Below are positions 8,510 to 15,846 of a DNA stretch of 56,290 nucleotides, in pieces. Source of the stretch: a virus; IMG/VR virus record IMGVR_UViG_3300020469_003527, positions 1 to 56,290 of that record. The stretch is one strand, 5' to 3'. Positions within the stretch are counted from its first letter, which is position 1. Every line of letters begins with the position of its first letter. The notes beneath the pieces were generated by a model. The model saw only the letters and a program-made list of their open reading frames with translations, was not told the DNA's origin and did not search any database. Both the position numbers and the translations under genes were made by a program.

Positions 8510-9121
8510 TCAAGTTCTCCTATTATAAAAATTAATATTCAAATTACTTCCCTTAACATATGGAACGCTTTTGTATAATGCAAATTTCTTTTCAACTTCT
8601 TCAAAAACATTCACTCCATCATCTTCCCATACAATATAATTTTCATCAGTTACTTTAGTAGGAACAAATCTATTTTTTTCATTTATTAAAATAAAAGTTC
8701 CTGTTCCTTTAATTTGTTGTGATATATTTTCGACTTCTTCAGCAACATTTTCTACATGCTGTAAACAAAATGCAGAAACTATACAGTCAAAAGTATTTTT
8801 TTCCGCAGGCAATTTTATTGTAGGAATAAAAAGTTCGCTAGGAATATACTTCTTTGCAAAGTATAACATACTCTGACTAGTATCATATCCTGTAACATAA
8901 TCAGCAAATTGTCTGATAATTCCTAAAGAAATTCTTCCCATTCCACAACCATAATCTAACCATGTGCGGCCGTTGTAACTACAAATCTCATTTGACAATG
9001 AACGTACAACGTGATTTGTTTCTTCTTCAAACTTATTAGGATTATTAGGGTCATTAGTAAGTGCTACATGTTTAGCATTTTCTAATGTTGTTACTTCAAA
9101 AGTTTCTTTTATATAACTCAT
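8510..9121 (-). CDS. SAM-dependent class I methyltransferase
   Basis: 203 residues. Motif I is WLDYGCGMGRISLGI, the acidic end of strand 2 is GYDTSQSML, and motif IV-like IVSAFCLQHVENV is followed by GTFILINE. This is a Methyltransf_11/25-type small-molecule or protein methyltransferase. It has no target-recognition domain and no DPPY/NPPY motif, so DNA methylation is unlikely. It lies in a run of small phage genes, which gives no clue to substrate. Confidence 0.8.
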   Translation of the reverse strand: MSYIKETFEVTTLENAKHVALTNDPNNPNKFEEETNHVVRSLSNEICSYNGRTWLDYGCGMGRISLGIIRQFADYVTGYDTSQSMLYFAKKYIPSELFIPTIKLPAEKNTFDCIVSAFCLQHVENVAEEVENISQQIKGTGTFILINEKNRFVPTKVTDENYIVWEDDGVNVFEEVEKKFALYKSVPYVKGSNLNINFYNRRT

Positions 9122-9122
9122 A

Positions 9123-9410
9123 TTACTTAACTATTGCCTTATTTAATTCGATTGCCTCTTGATGATGCTTAGTGTGAGTGTATTGAACACAATCAACATC
9201 ATCTAAGTTTTCGCTTTTCTGTTCAACTTTAGTACATACGAATTCATTTTTTTGTAACATGTAATGAGTATCTTGCTTTTCAGTTTTAACTTCATCAAGT
9301 TCTACTTTTTTAGCAAAAGCCATGAAATAACCAGCGGCAATAATTGCTACTAATGTTATACCCATAAGAATTCGTAAGACACGTTTACTGAATAAAATAA
9401 TTTTAGACAC
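9123..9410 (-). CDS. Small membrane-anchored protein
   Basis: 95 residues starting at a GTG at 9410 with an AGGAG site eight bases upstream. A basic N-terminus is followed by one hydrophobic segment (about residues 12-31), then a polar domain with two cysteines (VCTK and DCVQYTHTKHHQ). The topology suggests a periplasmic or membrane-tethered C-terminal domain. The AGGAG overlaps the stop of the 30-residue ORF upstream, which implies coupling. Function unknown. Confidence 0.6.
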   Translation of the reverse strand: MSKIILFSKRVLRILMGITLVAIIAAGYFMAFAKKVELDEVKTEKQDTHYMLQKNEFVCTKVEQKSENLDDVDCVQYTHTKHHQEAIELNKAIVK

Positions 9411-9419
9411 TTCGCTCTC

Positions 9420-9512
9420 CTATATCATAAAGGCTAATGCTATCCAAAAACAAAATGTATAGACATATAACCAAAAGATTATTTTTAAGAATGTTTTAAA
9501 TATTGTAATCAT
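9420..9512 (-). CDS. 30-residue membrane peptide
   Basis: The ORF encodes MITIFKTFLKIIFWLYVYTF followed by CFWIALAFMI, nearly all membrane-spanning. Its TAG is part of TAGGAG, which supplies the ribosome-binding site of the following GTG-started gene. That tight arrangement is the best argument that it is translated. No strong ribosome-binding site precedes its own ATG. Confidence 0.45.
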   Translation of the reverse strand: MITIFKTFLKIIFWLYVYTFCFWIALAFMI

Positions 9513-9572
9513 AGTATTATTATCGTCTTTTTTTCAAAAAACTTCAAGTGTCTTTGTTGTATTGCTACAACA

Positions 9573-10001
9573 TTAAGCAAATAATTCTGGTAAAGCCTCT
9601 TGAACTATTTTTTTATTTATATTTTTGACTTTTAATTTCTTATCTTTCATCTTTACAATCAGTTCAGCTTCCTCAGGTGATAAGGATTCTAAGATATCAA
9701 TGAAAAGTTTTTCTTTCTTTATAATAGGTAAATTATTACCTGGAAGAAAGTATTGCATTTTTCTCCATTCGGCAGGAATTCTATTTGAGTCTGTATCTCT
9801 TAATTCCTCGTGCTGAGTGTATGGAGGTTTACCCTCGGGCAAATCCAATTTAATATCTGTAAAATTATATTTTAAAATATCTTTAAAATATGGGAGCAAA
9901 TTTGCTATGGCTTTAATTGCACCTACTCTTTTTTTAGGAGATAATTCTGATATATGATTAAATATTCCTAAGACTGTCATTTGACTTACGTCTATTGCCA
10001 T
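9573..10001 (-). CDS. Conserved phage protein, DUF6433-like
   Basis: 142 residues. A C-terminal pattern FLPGNNLPIIKKEKLFIDIL, then SPEEAELIVKMKDKKL and a final VQEALPELFA, matches a protein family widespread in marine T4-like phages (DUF6433 as I recall it). The N-terminal region is helical and basic. No enzymatic motif. It is separated by two bases from RNase H, so it is probably expressed with the replication genes. Confidence 0.7.
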   Translation of the reverse strand: MAIDVSQMTVLGIFNHISELSPKKRVGAIKAIANLLPYFKDILKYNFTDIKLDLPEGKPPYTQHEELRDTDSNRIPAEWRKMQYFLPGNNLPIIKKEKLFIDILESLSPEEAELIVKMKDKKLKVKNINKKIVQEALPELFA

Positions 10002-10003
10002 GT

Positions 10004-10867
10004 TTAAAACTCCTGTATGTGTTCGATTAGCATTTTCATTCTATGCTTTACGAAATAGTTTAATAATTTTTCCTTACCTTTTTTAGGTGTAGAAGTAAAC
10101 TCTGTAATAATCTTATCTTTATATTCATTAGGTATTTTACTTAAATCAATTAAAGACTCATTTCTTTTAAAGTTTTTTGTCATTACTTCATCACCTAAAT
10201 CTTCAGGTTCTTTATCGACCCAAATATTTAGTTTCTTTGATGTTACAGGTCTTTGTCTAATTGATTTTACTATGAAATCATCACCAGACAATATGTTAGG
10301 AATTCCATCACCTCTGTCACCTTTTATAATATGTTCTTTTAAAAATTGTAAAGGATTATTCGTGCGAATAAATTTTTTAGCTGTAGGATTGTATTGGTCT
10401 ACATTTGAAAATTTTTGTAGCTGTAGAAAATCTTTATCGCTTGATAGAATCAATATTTTTTCAGTAGTATCACAGTTCATATAAACGCCAAACTTATGCA
10501 CTATAGTTCCTATTACATCGTCAGCTTCAGTTCTATCAACTCTAATAACTTTGTAAGGAAAGTTGTCTTTTATTTCATCTCTAACTTTATTCAACGTATC
10601 AAATATTAAACTCCAATCATATGGAGAAGAGTCTCTATCTTTTTTTCTATTTGCTTTGTAGAAAGGAAAAATATCTCTACGCCAATATGATTTATCATCA
10701 GAAGTAATAACCATTTCGTTATACTCATCTTTAAATTTACTATTGTACATTCGTAAAGAATTCAAAATCATATGACGAATTAAGTTTTCGCTTATCTCTT
10801 CTGACGACCCATTTATTTGGGTCATCAGATTCGATATCATTACTTGATTTAAATCGACTAGTATCAT
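10004..10867 (-). CDS. rnh: T4-type RNase H (5'-3' FEN-like nuclease)
   Basis: 287 residues of the FEN/XPG-like 5' nuclease family, as T4 rnh. The acidic clusters are visible: MILVDLNQVM at the N-terminus, TEADDVIGTIV in the middle, ILSSDKDFLQL next, and KGDRGDGIPNIL at the helix-hairpin-helix-like turn. A basic arch region (FPFYKANRKKDRDS) is present. The enzyme removes RNA primers from lagging-strand fragments. It works with the polymerase, helicase and primase encoded elsewhere in the window. Confidence 0.9.
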   Translation of the reverse strand: MILVDLNQVMISNLMTQINGSSEEISENLIRHMILNSLRMYNSKFKDEYNEMVITSDDKSYWRRDIFPFYKANRKKDRDSSPYDWSLIFDTLNKVRDEIKDNFPYKVIRVDRTEADDVIGTIVHKFGVYMNCDTTEKILILSSDKDFLQLQKFSNVDQYNPTAKKFIRTNNPLQFLKEHIIKGDRGDGIPNILSGDDFIVKSIRQRPVTSKKLNIWVDKEPEDLGDEVMTKNFKRNESLIDLSKIPNEYKDKIITEFTSTPKKGKEKLLNYFVKHRMKMLIEHIQEF

Positions 10868-11979
10868 AGTATTCTCAATAAAATTGTGTCTGTATTTATT
10901 CTACCAGTCAAGGAATTTTGTTTAGTTGTTAAGTCATCTAAGATTGTTCTCAACTTAACTTTACCAGCATTTAATAAGAGTTGAATTGTATCATCAGGTT
11001 TTCTGAGTGTTTTAGAAACTGATGTAGTCTTATCAAAGTTTTGTATTGTACTTCCCTTAACTGATAATCCTCTGGCATCTTCAGCGTGATAAACTCCTAA
11101 CTTTTTAGTCTTAATATTATAGACCCATAGTTGTATCGCTCCTATTATCTTTTTTGCAGAAACGCTCTTATAAGAATCACTTTCAGATGCGTACTTTAAT
11201 TTCTTCACTAGCTGTTCAGCAGGCTTTTCTTTTACTCGCCTTTTTTTACGCATGGATTTAGTTTGTGAAATTTTATGGGCTTCAGAGATTAGTTCATCTA
11301 TAAAAACTTTCCATTTTTTAATTTCTGCTTTAGTGAAATGTGCATACTCTTCACGAACATACTCGTCAGTTGCCCAAACATCAATTAGTCCTTGCAATTC
11401 TTTAGACTCTTGAATAAAAAACTCTACAATTTTTTCAGCAATGACTGATGAAATTTCTCTACTTCTCAAATAACCTTCCCAATTATATTTGAATATTCTA
11501 TTAACTAAAACATACTGGTCTAAGAGATACTCAATCTCAGCTATTTCTCTGTCTGCTTTTTGTTGAATTCTATCTTGAATAGAAATTACATTTTTAGAAG
11601 TAGTTTTTGCAGGGTCAAAACTTTTTGCCTTTTTTTTCAACTCCTCTAACTCAAAATTAAACTTTTTAGATTGTTCTTGATTTAAAGAATATCCTTTTAA
11701 TTGCATTCTAGCTAACCAAGAAACCGATGTTGATATATCTGTATGTGACAGTCTATTAAAAAGTTCAATATCTTTATCTGAGTATTTTTTTATTTTACAA
11801 AACTCTAACAGAAACTTTTTATTGTATCTATGTTTTGCAATTTTGCCATACCAAGATAATGCTTGAGAAATTTTCTCAGACAATTCTTCATCTGATAAAG
11901 ATTCGGCATCAACCCACTCTGGCTCTTTGCCGTAATAATGTTGGTCCATACCATCAATTCGGATTTTCGCTAATTTCAT
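10864..11979 (-). CDS. Large conserved phage protein of unknown function
   Basis: 371 residues, rich in Lys and Glu, with a charged helical N-terminal two thirds (possible coiled coil around residues 85-130) and a compact C-terminal part: IGAIQLWVYNIKTKKLGVYH, then ARGLSVKGSTIQNFDKTTS and a final TGRINTDTILLRIL. Proteins with this C-terminal pattern occur in marine T4-like phages beside RNase H, so it may act in DNA replication or recombination. I recognise no catalytic motif. It overlaps rnh and the glutaredoxin-like gene by four bases each. Confidence 0.7.
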   Translation of the reverse strand: MKLAKIRIDGMDQHYYGKEPEWVDAESLSDEELSEKISQALSWYGKIAKHRYNKKFLLEFCKIKKYSDKDIELFNRLSHTDISTSVSWLARMQLKGYSLNQEQSKKFNFELEELKKKAKSFDPAKTTSKNVISIQDRIQQKADREIAEIEYLLDQYVLVNRIFKYNWEGYLRSREISSVIAEKIVEFFIQESKELQGLIDVWATDEYVREEYAHFTKAEIKKWKVFIDELISEAHKISQTKSMRKKRRVKEKPAEQLVKKLKYASESDSYKSVSAKKIIGAIQLWVYNIKTKKLGVYHAEDARGLSVKGSTIQNFDKTTSVSKTLRKPDDTIQLLLNAGKVKLRTILDDLTTKQNSLTGRINTDTILLRIL

Positions 11980-12218
11980 AATAATTCTCCTTTATAATCA
12001 GAATACAATTCATCGTACAACTCTTTCAAACCTCCAATATGTATAGATTGTTTAAATACTTGAGGAACAGTCTTTACATTCGGAATCAAACTACCTAACT
12101 GTTTTATTGTATAGTCTTTATTCAATAAAAACAAGCGGTATGGTGTTTTTGTTGTGTATAAGATAAACTCTGCTCTATTTGTAGCCCTGCTATCTTTTGC
12201 ACCATAAACGTAATACAT
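11976..12218 (-). CDS. Glutaredoxin-like fold protein lacking the CxxC active site
   Basis: 80 residues. The C-terminal half reads as a glutaredoxin: PNVKTVPQVF carries the cis-proline loop and IGGLKELYDELY the glutathione-binding GG turn and last helix. The N-terminal strand MYYVYGAKDSRATNRAEFIL sits where the CPYC/CxxC motif should be, yet the whole protein has no cysteine. It cannot be a thiol-disulfide reductase. A structural or binding role, or decay of a former enzyme, are both possible. An active glutaredoxin domain is fused to NrdA elsewhere in the window. Confidence 0.65.
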   Translation of the reverse strand: MYYVYGAKDSRATNRAEFILYTTKTPYRLFLLNKDYTIKQLGSLIPNVKTVPQVFKQSIHIGGLKELYDELYSDYKGELL

Positions 12219-12740
12219 TTATCTAAACGACTCTATAGGCATTATTCTTTTTACTTCTTTTATTTTTAATTGACGACCTGGGTCTTTTTTCATTCTAGTT
12301 GTAAACATTCTACCATCTACTTCAAAAGTAACATCATATCCTATCACTCTATCTTCATGAGTTTTTATAACAGCATCTTCACAAACATCAATTCGTTTGA
12401 CAGTAGATTGTTTCCTTGAATTTTCAACCATAACTGCACCTGTTATTGCTCCTATTCCTGTTCCTAATGCTTTATCTTTTGAAATGATGTTTCCAATAGT
12501 CGCTCCTACGGTAGTGCCTAGCAATATCAACATTGGGTCTTTTTGACGAACATTTACTTCTCTGTAAGAACATGTTTTATAAGGCTCTCTGTGATAAGAT
12601 TTTATTGTTTTAACAACAGGCTCTACAGAAATAACTGGCACATAATAATAATCTATTATAGAATTACTAGCAAACGATGTAACTGGCATAAAAATTAAGG
12701 CAGTAAAGTAAAGAGCAGATATTAGTAAAAACTTTTTCAT
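12219..12740 (-). CDS. Exported glycine-zipper protein (17 kDa surface-antigen/SlyB-like)
   Basis: 173 residues with a clear signal peptide (MKKFLLISALYFTALIF, likely cleavage after SFA near residue 24). A glycine-zipper segment follows, LGTTVGATIGNIISKDKALG and TGIGAITGAVMVENS, as in the rickettsial 17 kDa antigen and SlyB-type outer-membrane proteins. A C-terminal beta-rich domain starts near CEDAVIKTHEDRVIGYDV. There is no lipobox cysteine. The gene is coupled (ATGA) to the membrane protein upstream and has an AAGGA site. A phage-encoded envelope protein of this type could act in lysis or superinfection exclusion, but that is inference. Confidence 0.7.
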   Translation of the reverse strand: MKKFLLISALYFTALIFMPVTSFASNSIIDYYYVPVISVEPVVKTIKSYHREPYKTCSYREVNVRQKDPMLILLGTTVGATIGNIISKDKALGTGIGAITGAVMVENSRKQSTVKRIDVCEDAVIKTHEDRVIGYDVTFEVDGRMFTTRMKKDPGRQLKIKEVKRIMPIESFR

Positions 12741-13006
12741 TTTATATGTTTCCTTTTAGTTAAATTTTGTCTTTCAATTTGATTGACAAAAAAGTTATTG
12801 TTTTTTCCTGTCACTTGTCCAATTAAGAACAAAAACCATGCAATTGAAAATATAGAACTTGCATTTAATTTTATGGGAAAAATCATCATCTGTTCTACAA
12901 AAATAACATTAAAAGCCATAATAGTCAATATTGACAGTAGTAAATATACAACAGTTATTGCACTTATGATACCAAAAGCAACTAAAAACAATTCAGTCTT
13001 TTTCAT
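12737..13006 (-). CDS. Membrane protein, two helices
   Basis: About 89 residues if started at the ATG at 13006, which has GAGGA nine bases upstream; an in-frame ATG at 13021 overlapping the previous stop is also possible. Two long hydrophobic stretches (LVAFGIISAITVVYLLLSIL and the region around ASSIFSIAWFLFLIGQV) flank a short loop, with a basic tail ERQNLTKRKHIK. Cotranscribed with a three-helix membrane protein and the exported glycine-zipper protein. Function unknown. Confidence 0.55.
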   Translation of the reverse strand: MKKTELFLVAFGIISAITVVYLLLSILTIMAFNVIFVEQMMIFPIKLNASSIFSIAWFLFLIGQVTGKNNNFFVNQIERQNLTKRKHIK

Positions 13007-13017
13007 AGTATTTATCC

Positions 13018-13251
13018 TCATGTAAAAAATTTACTCAAATATCCGAAAACGTATATTCCACATATTACTGCTTGAACTGTAAATAGTGACCATTTTTTCC
13101 ATATCACTCCCACAATCAACCAGCCTACATTACCCACTAAAGAAACATATACATTCAATGGGTATATATTTATAGAAGTAAGATAGACTCCTAGTAACAA
13201 TATTCCTGTAGAACTCCATTCTAATATCTCAACTTTATTTAACTTCTTCAT
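13018..13251 (-). CDS. Membrane protein, three helices
   Basis: 77 residues with three hydrophobic segments at about 13-32, 36-51 and 55-73, ending in a short basic/aromatic tail. It is the first gene of a minus-strand run that diverges from the plus-strand island at 13377. The topology resembles the small SemiSWEET- or YrhK-like membrane proteins, but without a diagnostic motif I do not assign it. Confidence 0.55.
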   Translation of the reverse strand: MKKLNKVEILEWSSTGILLLGVYLTSINIYPLNVYVSLVGNVGWLIVGVIWKKWSLFTVQAVICGIYVFGYLSKFFT

Positions 13252-13376
13252 ATTTTATATAGTACTTAATTAAAGTGGTTTTAGCAATACAAATAAAATA
13301 AATAGTAGTGAGTTCGTGAATTTATCAAAAAAGTGATATTACACTATGCTTCGCAATTACATAAAGGGGGCAAGTA
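13252..13376. promoter_or_regulatory. Divergent intergenic region, promoters for both strands expected
   Basis: This 125-base AT-rich gap separates the minus-strand membrane genes from the only plus-strand genes in the window, so it must hold at least the plus-strand promoter unless that island depends on distant readthrough. A candidate minus-strand sigma70 site is TTGATA, 18 bases, TATTTA (within about 13301-13331). On the plus strand TACACT near 13350 could be a -10 without a good -35. A strong ribosome-binding site, AAAGGGGG, precedes the GTG at 13377. Confidence 0.45.
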
Positions 13377-13895
13377 GTGATTGATCCAGTTACAGCTTTG
13401 GCTTTAGCTTCTGCCACGTTTAATGGCGTAAAAAAAGCCGTACAAGTGGGAAAAGAAGTCTCTGAAATATACACAGAGTTGTCTAAGTGGGCAGGTCATG
13501 TAAGTGATGTTTATGAACATATCAATCAAAATGGAGAAACTAAGAAACCTGGATTATTTCAAAAAATAACTTTTAGTAAAAGTGCAACTGCTGAGGCATT
13601 TGATAGTTTTGTAGCTAAAAGAAAAATTAAAGAAATGGAAGATGAAATTAGGCATATGTTTACATGGGGTGCGTTACACCATCTTGGCCTTGAGGGCTAT
13701 CGGGAATTTATTGGTATGCGGCGAAAAATAAAAGCTGACCGTGAGAAATTAGTATATGACCAATTAAGAAGAAAAAAGAAATTTATTCAAACAATAAAAA
13801 TTTCATTGATAGCAATTTTATCATTATCACTAACAATATGGTTTATGAATTTTGCAATAACATTAATTTTAGATGCACCTGGAATGAAAGGATAA
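13377..13895 (+). CDS. Conserved phage protein with C-terminal membrane helix
   Basis: 172 residues starting at GTG after AAAGGGGG. The N-terminus MIDPVTALALASATFNGVKK is a small-residue amphipathic helix. Charged helical regions follow, and a single hydrophobic helix near the C-terminus (about 142-165). Similar 'DPVTAxxxA' proteins occur in marine T4-like phages, typically ahead of an EF-hand membrane protein. A virion-membrane or lysis role is possible but unproven. First gene of the plus-strand island. Confidence 0.65.
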   Translation: MIDPVTALALASATFNGVKKAVQVGKEVSEIYTELSKWAGHVSDVYEHINQNGETKKPGLFQKITFSKSATAEAFDSFVAKRKIKEMEDEIRHMFTWGALHHLGLEGYREFIGMRRKIKADREKLVYDQLRRKKKFIQTIKISLIAILSLSLTIWFMNFAITLILDAPGMKG

Positions 13896-13899
13896 GTAA

Positions 13900-14268
13900 A
13901 TGACACAGAAAAGATTTGAAAGTAAATCAAATTTTAATAAATACGACAAAGATGGTGACGGAATTATTACTGATGAAGAATTGTCAAATATGGAAGCAAT
14001 TGAGGAAATTGAAAGATTGAATAGAAAACAAAAACATCAAAGAATGATGGCTTGGTATGCTTTAGTTGGAATGATAAGTTATCCAGCGTGTATTATATTT
14101 TGTGAGTTTGTAGGATTAAATCAGTCTGCTAAATTACTTGCAGATTTGGCGCCTACATATTTCATAGCGGCCGCTGGTATTGCCGGTGCATTTATGGGAA
14201 TTTCTGCTTGGTCTGAATCAAAAAGAAATTCATCAACAAGTAGTAAACCTATAGTAAAAAGGCCATGA
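13900..14268 (+). CDS. Membrane protein with an N-terminal EF-hand
   Basis: 122 residues. A canonical calcium-binding EF-hand loop, DKDGDGIITDEEL, lies at about residues 16-28, followed by a charged helix and two hydrophobic segments (about 50-70 and 78-101), with a Ser/Lys-rich tail. The loop has Asp at positions 1, 3 and 5 and Glu at 12, so calcium binding is credible. An AAAGGATAAG site precedes the ATG. Holin-like topology with a calcium-responsive cytoplasmic or periplasmic head is one reading. No homologue of known function is recognised. Confidence 0.7.
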   Translation: MTQKRFESKSNFNKYDKDGDGIITDEELSNMEAIEEIERLNRKQKHQRMMAWYALVGMISYPACIIFCEFVGLNQSAKLLADLAPTYFIAAAGIAGAFMGISAWSESKRNSSTSSKPIVKRP

Positions 14269-14450
14269 TACCAGGTAAACAGCAACAAATATTTAAAGTA
14301 TACGATACTTGGGGAACAATATTATTGACAACTTCTTCAAGATTTTTAGCATCATGGTATCAAAACATATATAATAAAAGACAGCGTAAACGTAACACAA
14401 AAATAAGTATTTACGGAGATGATAATTTTAGTGATAAAAAAATAATTTAA
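14265..14450 (+). CDS. Small basic hypothetical protein
   Basis: 61 residues, coupled to the EF-hand gene by an ATGA overlap. Contains IFKVYDTWGTILLTTSSRFL and a very basic stretch NKRQRKRNTK. No recognised domain. The overlap and same-strand position support translation. Confidence 0.5.
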   Translation: MIPGKQQQIFKVYDTWGTILLTTSSRFLASWYQNIYNKRQRKRNTKISIYGDDNFSDKKII

Positions 14451-14465
14451 AAGGAGATTTTATCT

Positions 14466-14576
14466 ATGGAGTTAATTATAATAGGAGTATTAGTTTTAGC
14501 ACTATGCTCAATTTTTTCCTATGCAGGCTCAAGAGCCTTAACAGTTATTGAAAAATTCAATGAACGCAATAATTAG
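14466..14576 (+). CDS. 36-residue single-helix membrane peptide
   Basis: A short ORF with a strong ribosome-binding site, AAGGAG nine bases before the ATG. It begins MELIIIGVLVLALCSIFSYA and ends in a charged tail VIEKFNERNN, typical of a single-pass membrane microprotein. Its 3' end overlaps the start of the next gene in another frame. The strong site makes this one of the better supported small ORFs here. Confidence 0.55.
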   Translation: MELIIIGVLVLALCSIFSYAGSRALTVIEKFNERNN

Positions 14577-14853
14577 ATTTGTAATATCAATATCAGTATT
14601 ATTTGCAATACTGATAGTCGGTTTTACAACAACTACAGGATTACATGCTAGAATTCCATCAAGTGAATTTTATGTTGCCCCAAACAAAGACATATATGAA
14701 TGCAGACTTCAATGGATAAATGAAAATTTACCACCTAACTTAATGTGTTTATATAAGTGTGAAGACACACATAGTACATTTGAGTGGTATGAAAAATCTT
14801 GGGACCAAAAAGGTTGTAAACTCAAAACAAGAGTTTATAAATCACAGGTGTGA
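14560..14853 (+). CDS. Exported Cys-containing protein
   Basis: About 97 residues from ATG 14560; a TTG at 14548 is an in-frame alternative. The N-terminus (FVISISVLFAILIVGF) is a signal peptide or anchor with possible cleavage after LHA. The mature part has cysteines at YECRL, LMCLYKC and KGCK, able to form two disulfides in the periplasm. Probably secreted across the inner membrane. Together with the next gene it suggests that this island modifies the envelope. Confidence 0.55.
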   Translation: MNAIIRFVISISVLFAILIVGFTTTTGLHARIPSSEFYVAPNKDIYECRLQWINENLPPNLMCLYKCEDTHSTFEWYEKSWDQKGCKLKTRVYKSQV

Positions 14854-14856
14854 ATC

Positions 14857-15075
14857 GTGAATCAAATATTTTGGGCGTGTGTGGTAATGTTGGCATCAGA
14901 GCCATACTATGTTATGGGCACCATGCAGACAAAAGCCCAATGTGAATATATTGCTTCTACTTATATGCCACCTAGCATTGAACATAGTTCAATCGAATGT
15001 ATTCCAGTTAATGTAACAAATCGTGATGAAATCATTAAACAGATAAAGGCTCTCAAGGCTTTGAGGTTGCTTTAG
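14857..15075 (+). CDS. Small exported protein with two to three cysteines
   Basis: 72 residues starting at GTG, three bases after the previous stop. A short hydrophobic N-terminus (FWACVVMLASEPYYV) precedes TKAQCEYIAS and IECIPV. Proteins with the layout 'short signal, QCxxx..., C-P' are frequent in marine phages and of unknown function. The 3' end overlaps a convergent minus-strand gene by 23 bases. Confidence 0.5.
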   Translation: MNQIFWACVVMLASEPYYVMGTMQTKAQCEYIASTYMPPSIEHSSIECIPVNVTNRDEIIKQIKALKALRLL

Positions 15076-15205
15076 GTTTTCTCTTTCTAGTTTGTCTTCT
15101 TTTATTCATTACAGGTGCTTTTTTCTTCTGTACAGGTTTTCCTGTATTATCTTCAAACAGCACTAAAGTTTTTCTTAAAAAATTTGCGATTGCTTTCTTA
15201 ATCAT
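15053..15205 (-). CDS. 50-residue basic protein
   Basis: The ORF begins MIKKAIANFLRKTLVLFEDN and then becomes strongly basic: KPVQKKKAP, KRRQTRKRKPKA. It starts three bases after the endolysin stop, so it reads as the distal gene of the endolysin unit, and it converges with the plus-strand island. The basic tail suggests nucleic-acid or membrane binding; no function assigned. Confidence 0.5.
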   Translation of the reverse strand: MIKKAIANFLRKTLVLFEDNTGKPVQKKKAPVMNKRRQTRKRKPKATSKP

Positions 15206-15208
15206 TTA

Positions 15209-15835
15209 CTAATCCTTTATAACTTCTATTGCGTGGTTATAGTGTTTTATTCTATCTTCTAGTCCTATATATCCACCATTTATCTTTCTAGTCATAGTCT
15301 TTAAATCTTCCTCGTCAGCGTACTTATTTAAATTTGTTGTCTTCCAATACCAACAAGCAGAGTGTATCGCATAATATACTTCACATAATAACTCTGGATT
15401 TTCGACTAATGTATTATCACTAAAAAGATGCTCAGAACAATTCGTATAATTATTTTTTCCAGTAATCTGAATTATTCCTCTTCCTCTATACTTCCAACCT
15501 TCGCCTGATTCTGTATCTCCATTTCCCATTCTATTTGCATATATTACATTTGCAATTTTTTCAGGCTGTCTATGATACTCTTCTGCATCTCTTCCTGCAT
15601 TTTTAAAATACTTTGGAAATACTGCATTGAGTGCCTTAGCTGAATAGTTTAGATTTTCATTGAGTCTTGTAAACCCCATAGATTCGTGACCGCATTGTGC
15701 TATGAAGGCGGCCACTCTTTCTTTGGTGTTAATTTCCCAACCTGGTAATATTTCATTTAGCTGATTATACCAGTCATCTTTATCTTTTACCTTAGGTAAA
15801 AGTTCATGAACTACTTCTTCTGTTAAGAAATTCAT
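15209..15835 (-). CDS. Endolysin, glycoside hydrolase family 19 (chitinase-like muramidase)
   Basis: 208 residues from ATG 15835, with a GAGAGG site; a TTG one codon earlier is in frame. The GH19 fold is visible: FIAQCGHESMGFTRLNENLN contains the first catalytic Glu, and YRGRGIIQITGKNNYTN is the signature of GH19 endolysins with the conserved GRG-xIQ-TG-xNY core. There is no signal peptide or SAR anchor, so release needs a holin. It cleaves peptidoglycan at the end of infection and would work with the Rz/Rz1-type spanins encoded at 25.5-26.2 kb. Confidence 0.9.
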   Translation of the reverse strand: MNFLTEEVVHELLPKVKDKDDWYNQLNEILPGWEINTKERVAAFIAQCGHESMGFTRLNENLNYSAKALNAVFPKYFKNAGRDAEEYHRQPEKIANVIYANRMGNGDTESGEGWKYRGRGIIQITGKNNYTNCSEHLFSDNTLVENPELLCEVYYAIHSACWYWKTTNLNKYADEEDLKTMTRKINGGYIGLEDRIKHYNHAIEVIKD

Positions 15836-15846
15836 CAATACCTCTC

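Noticed and set aside
9614-9621. Another TATAAATA octamer on the minus strand
   Set aside because: It lies inside the DUF6433-like coding region, in a run encoding Ile-Asn-Lys codons of AT-rich DNA. A promoter for the small ORF 100 bases downstream cannot be excluded.
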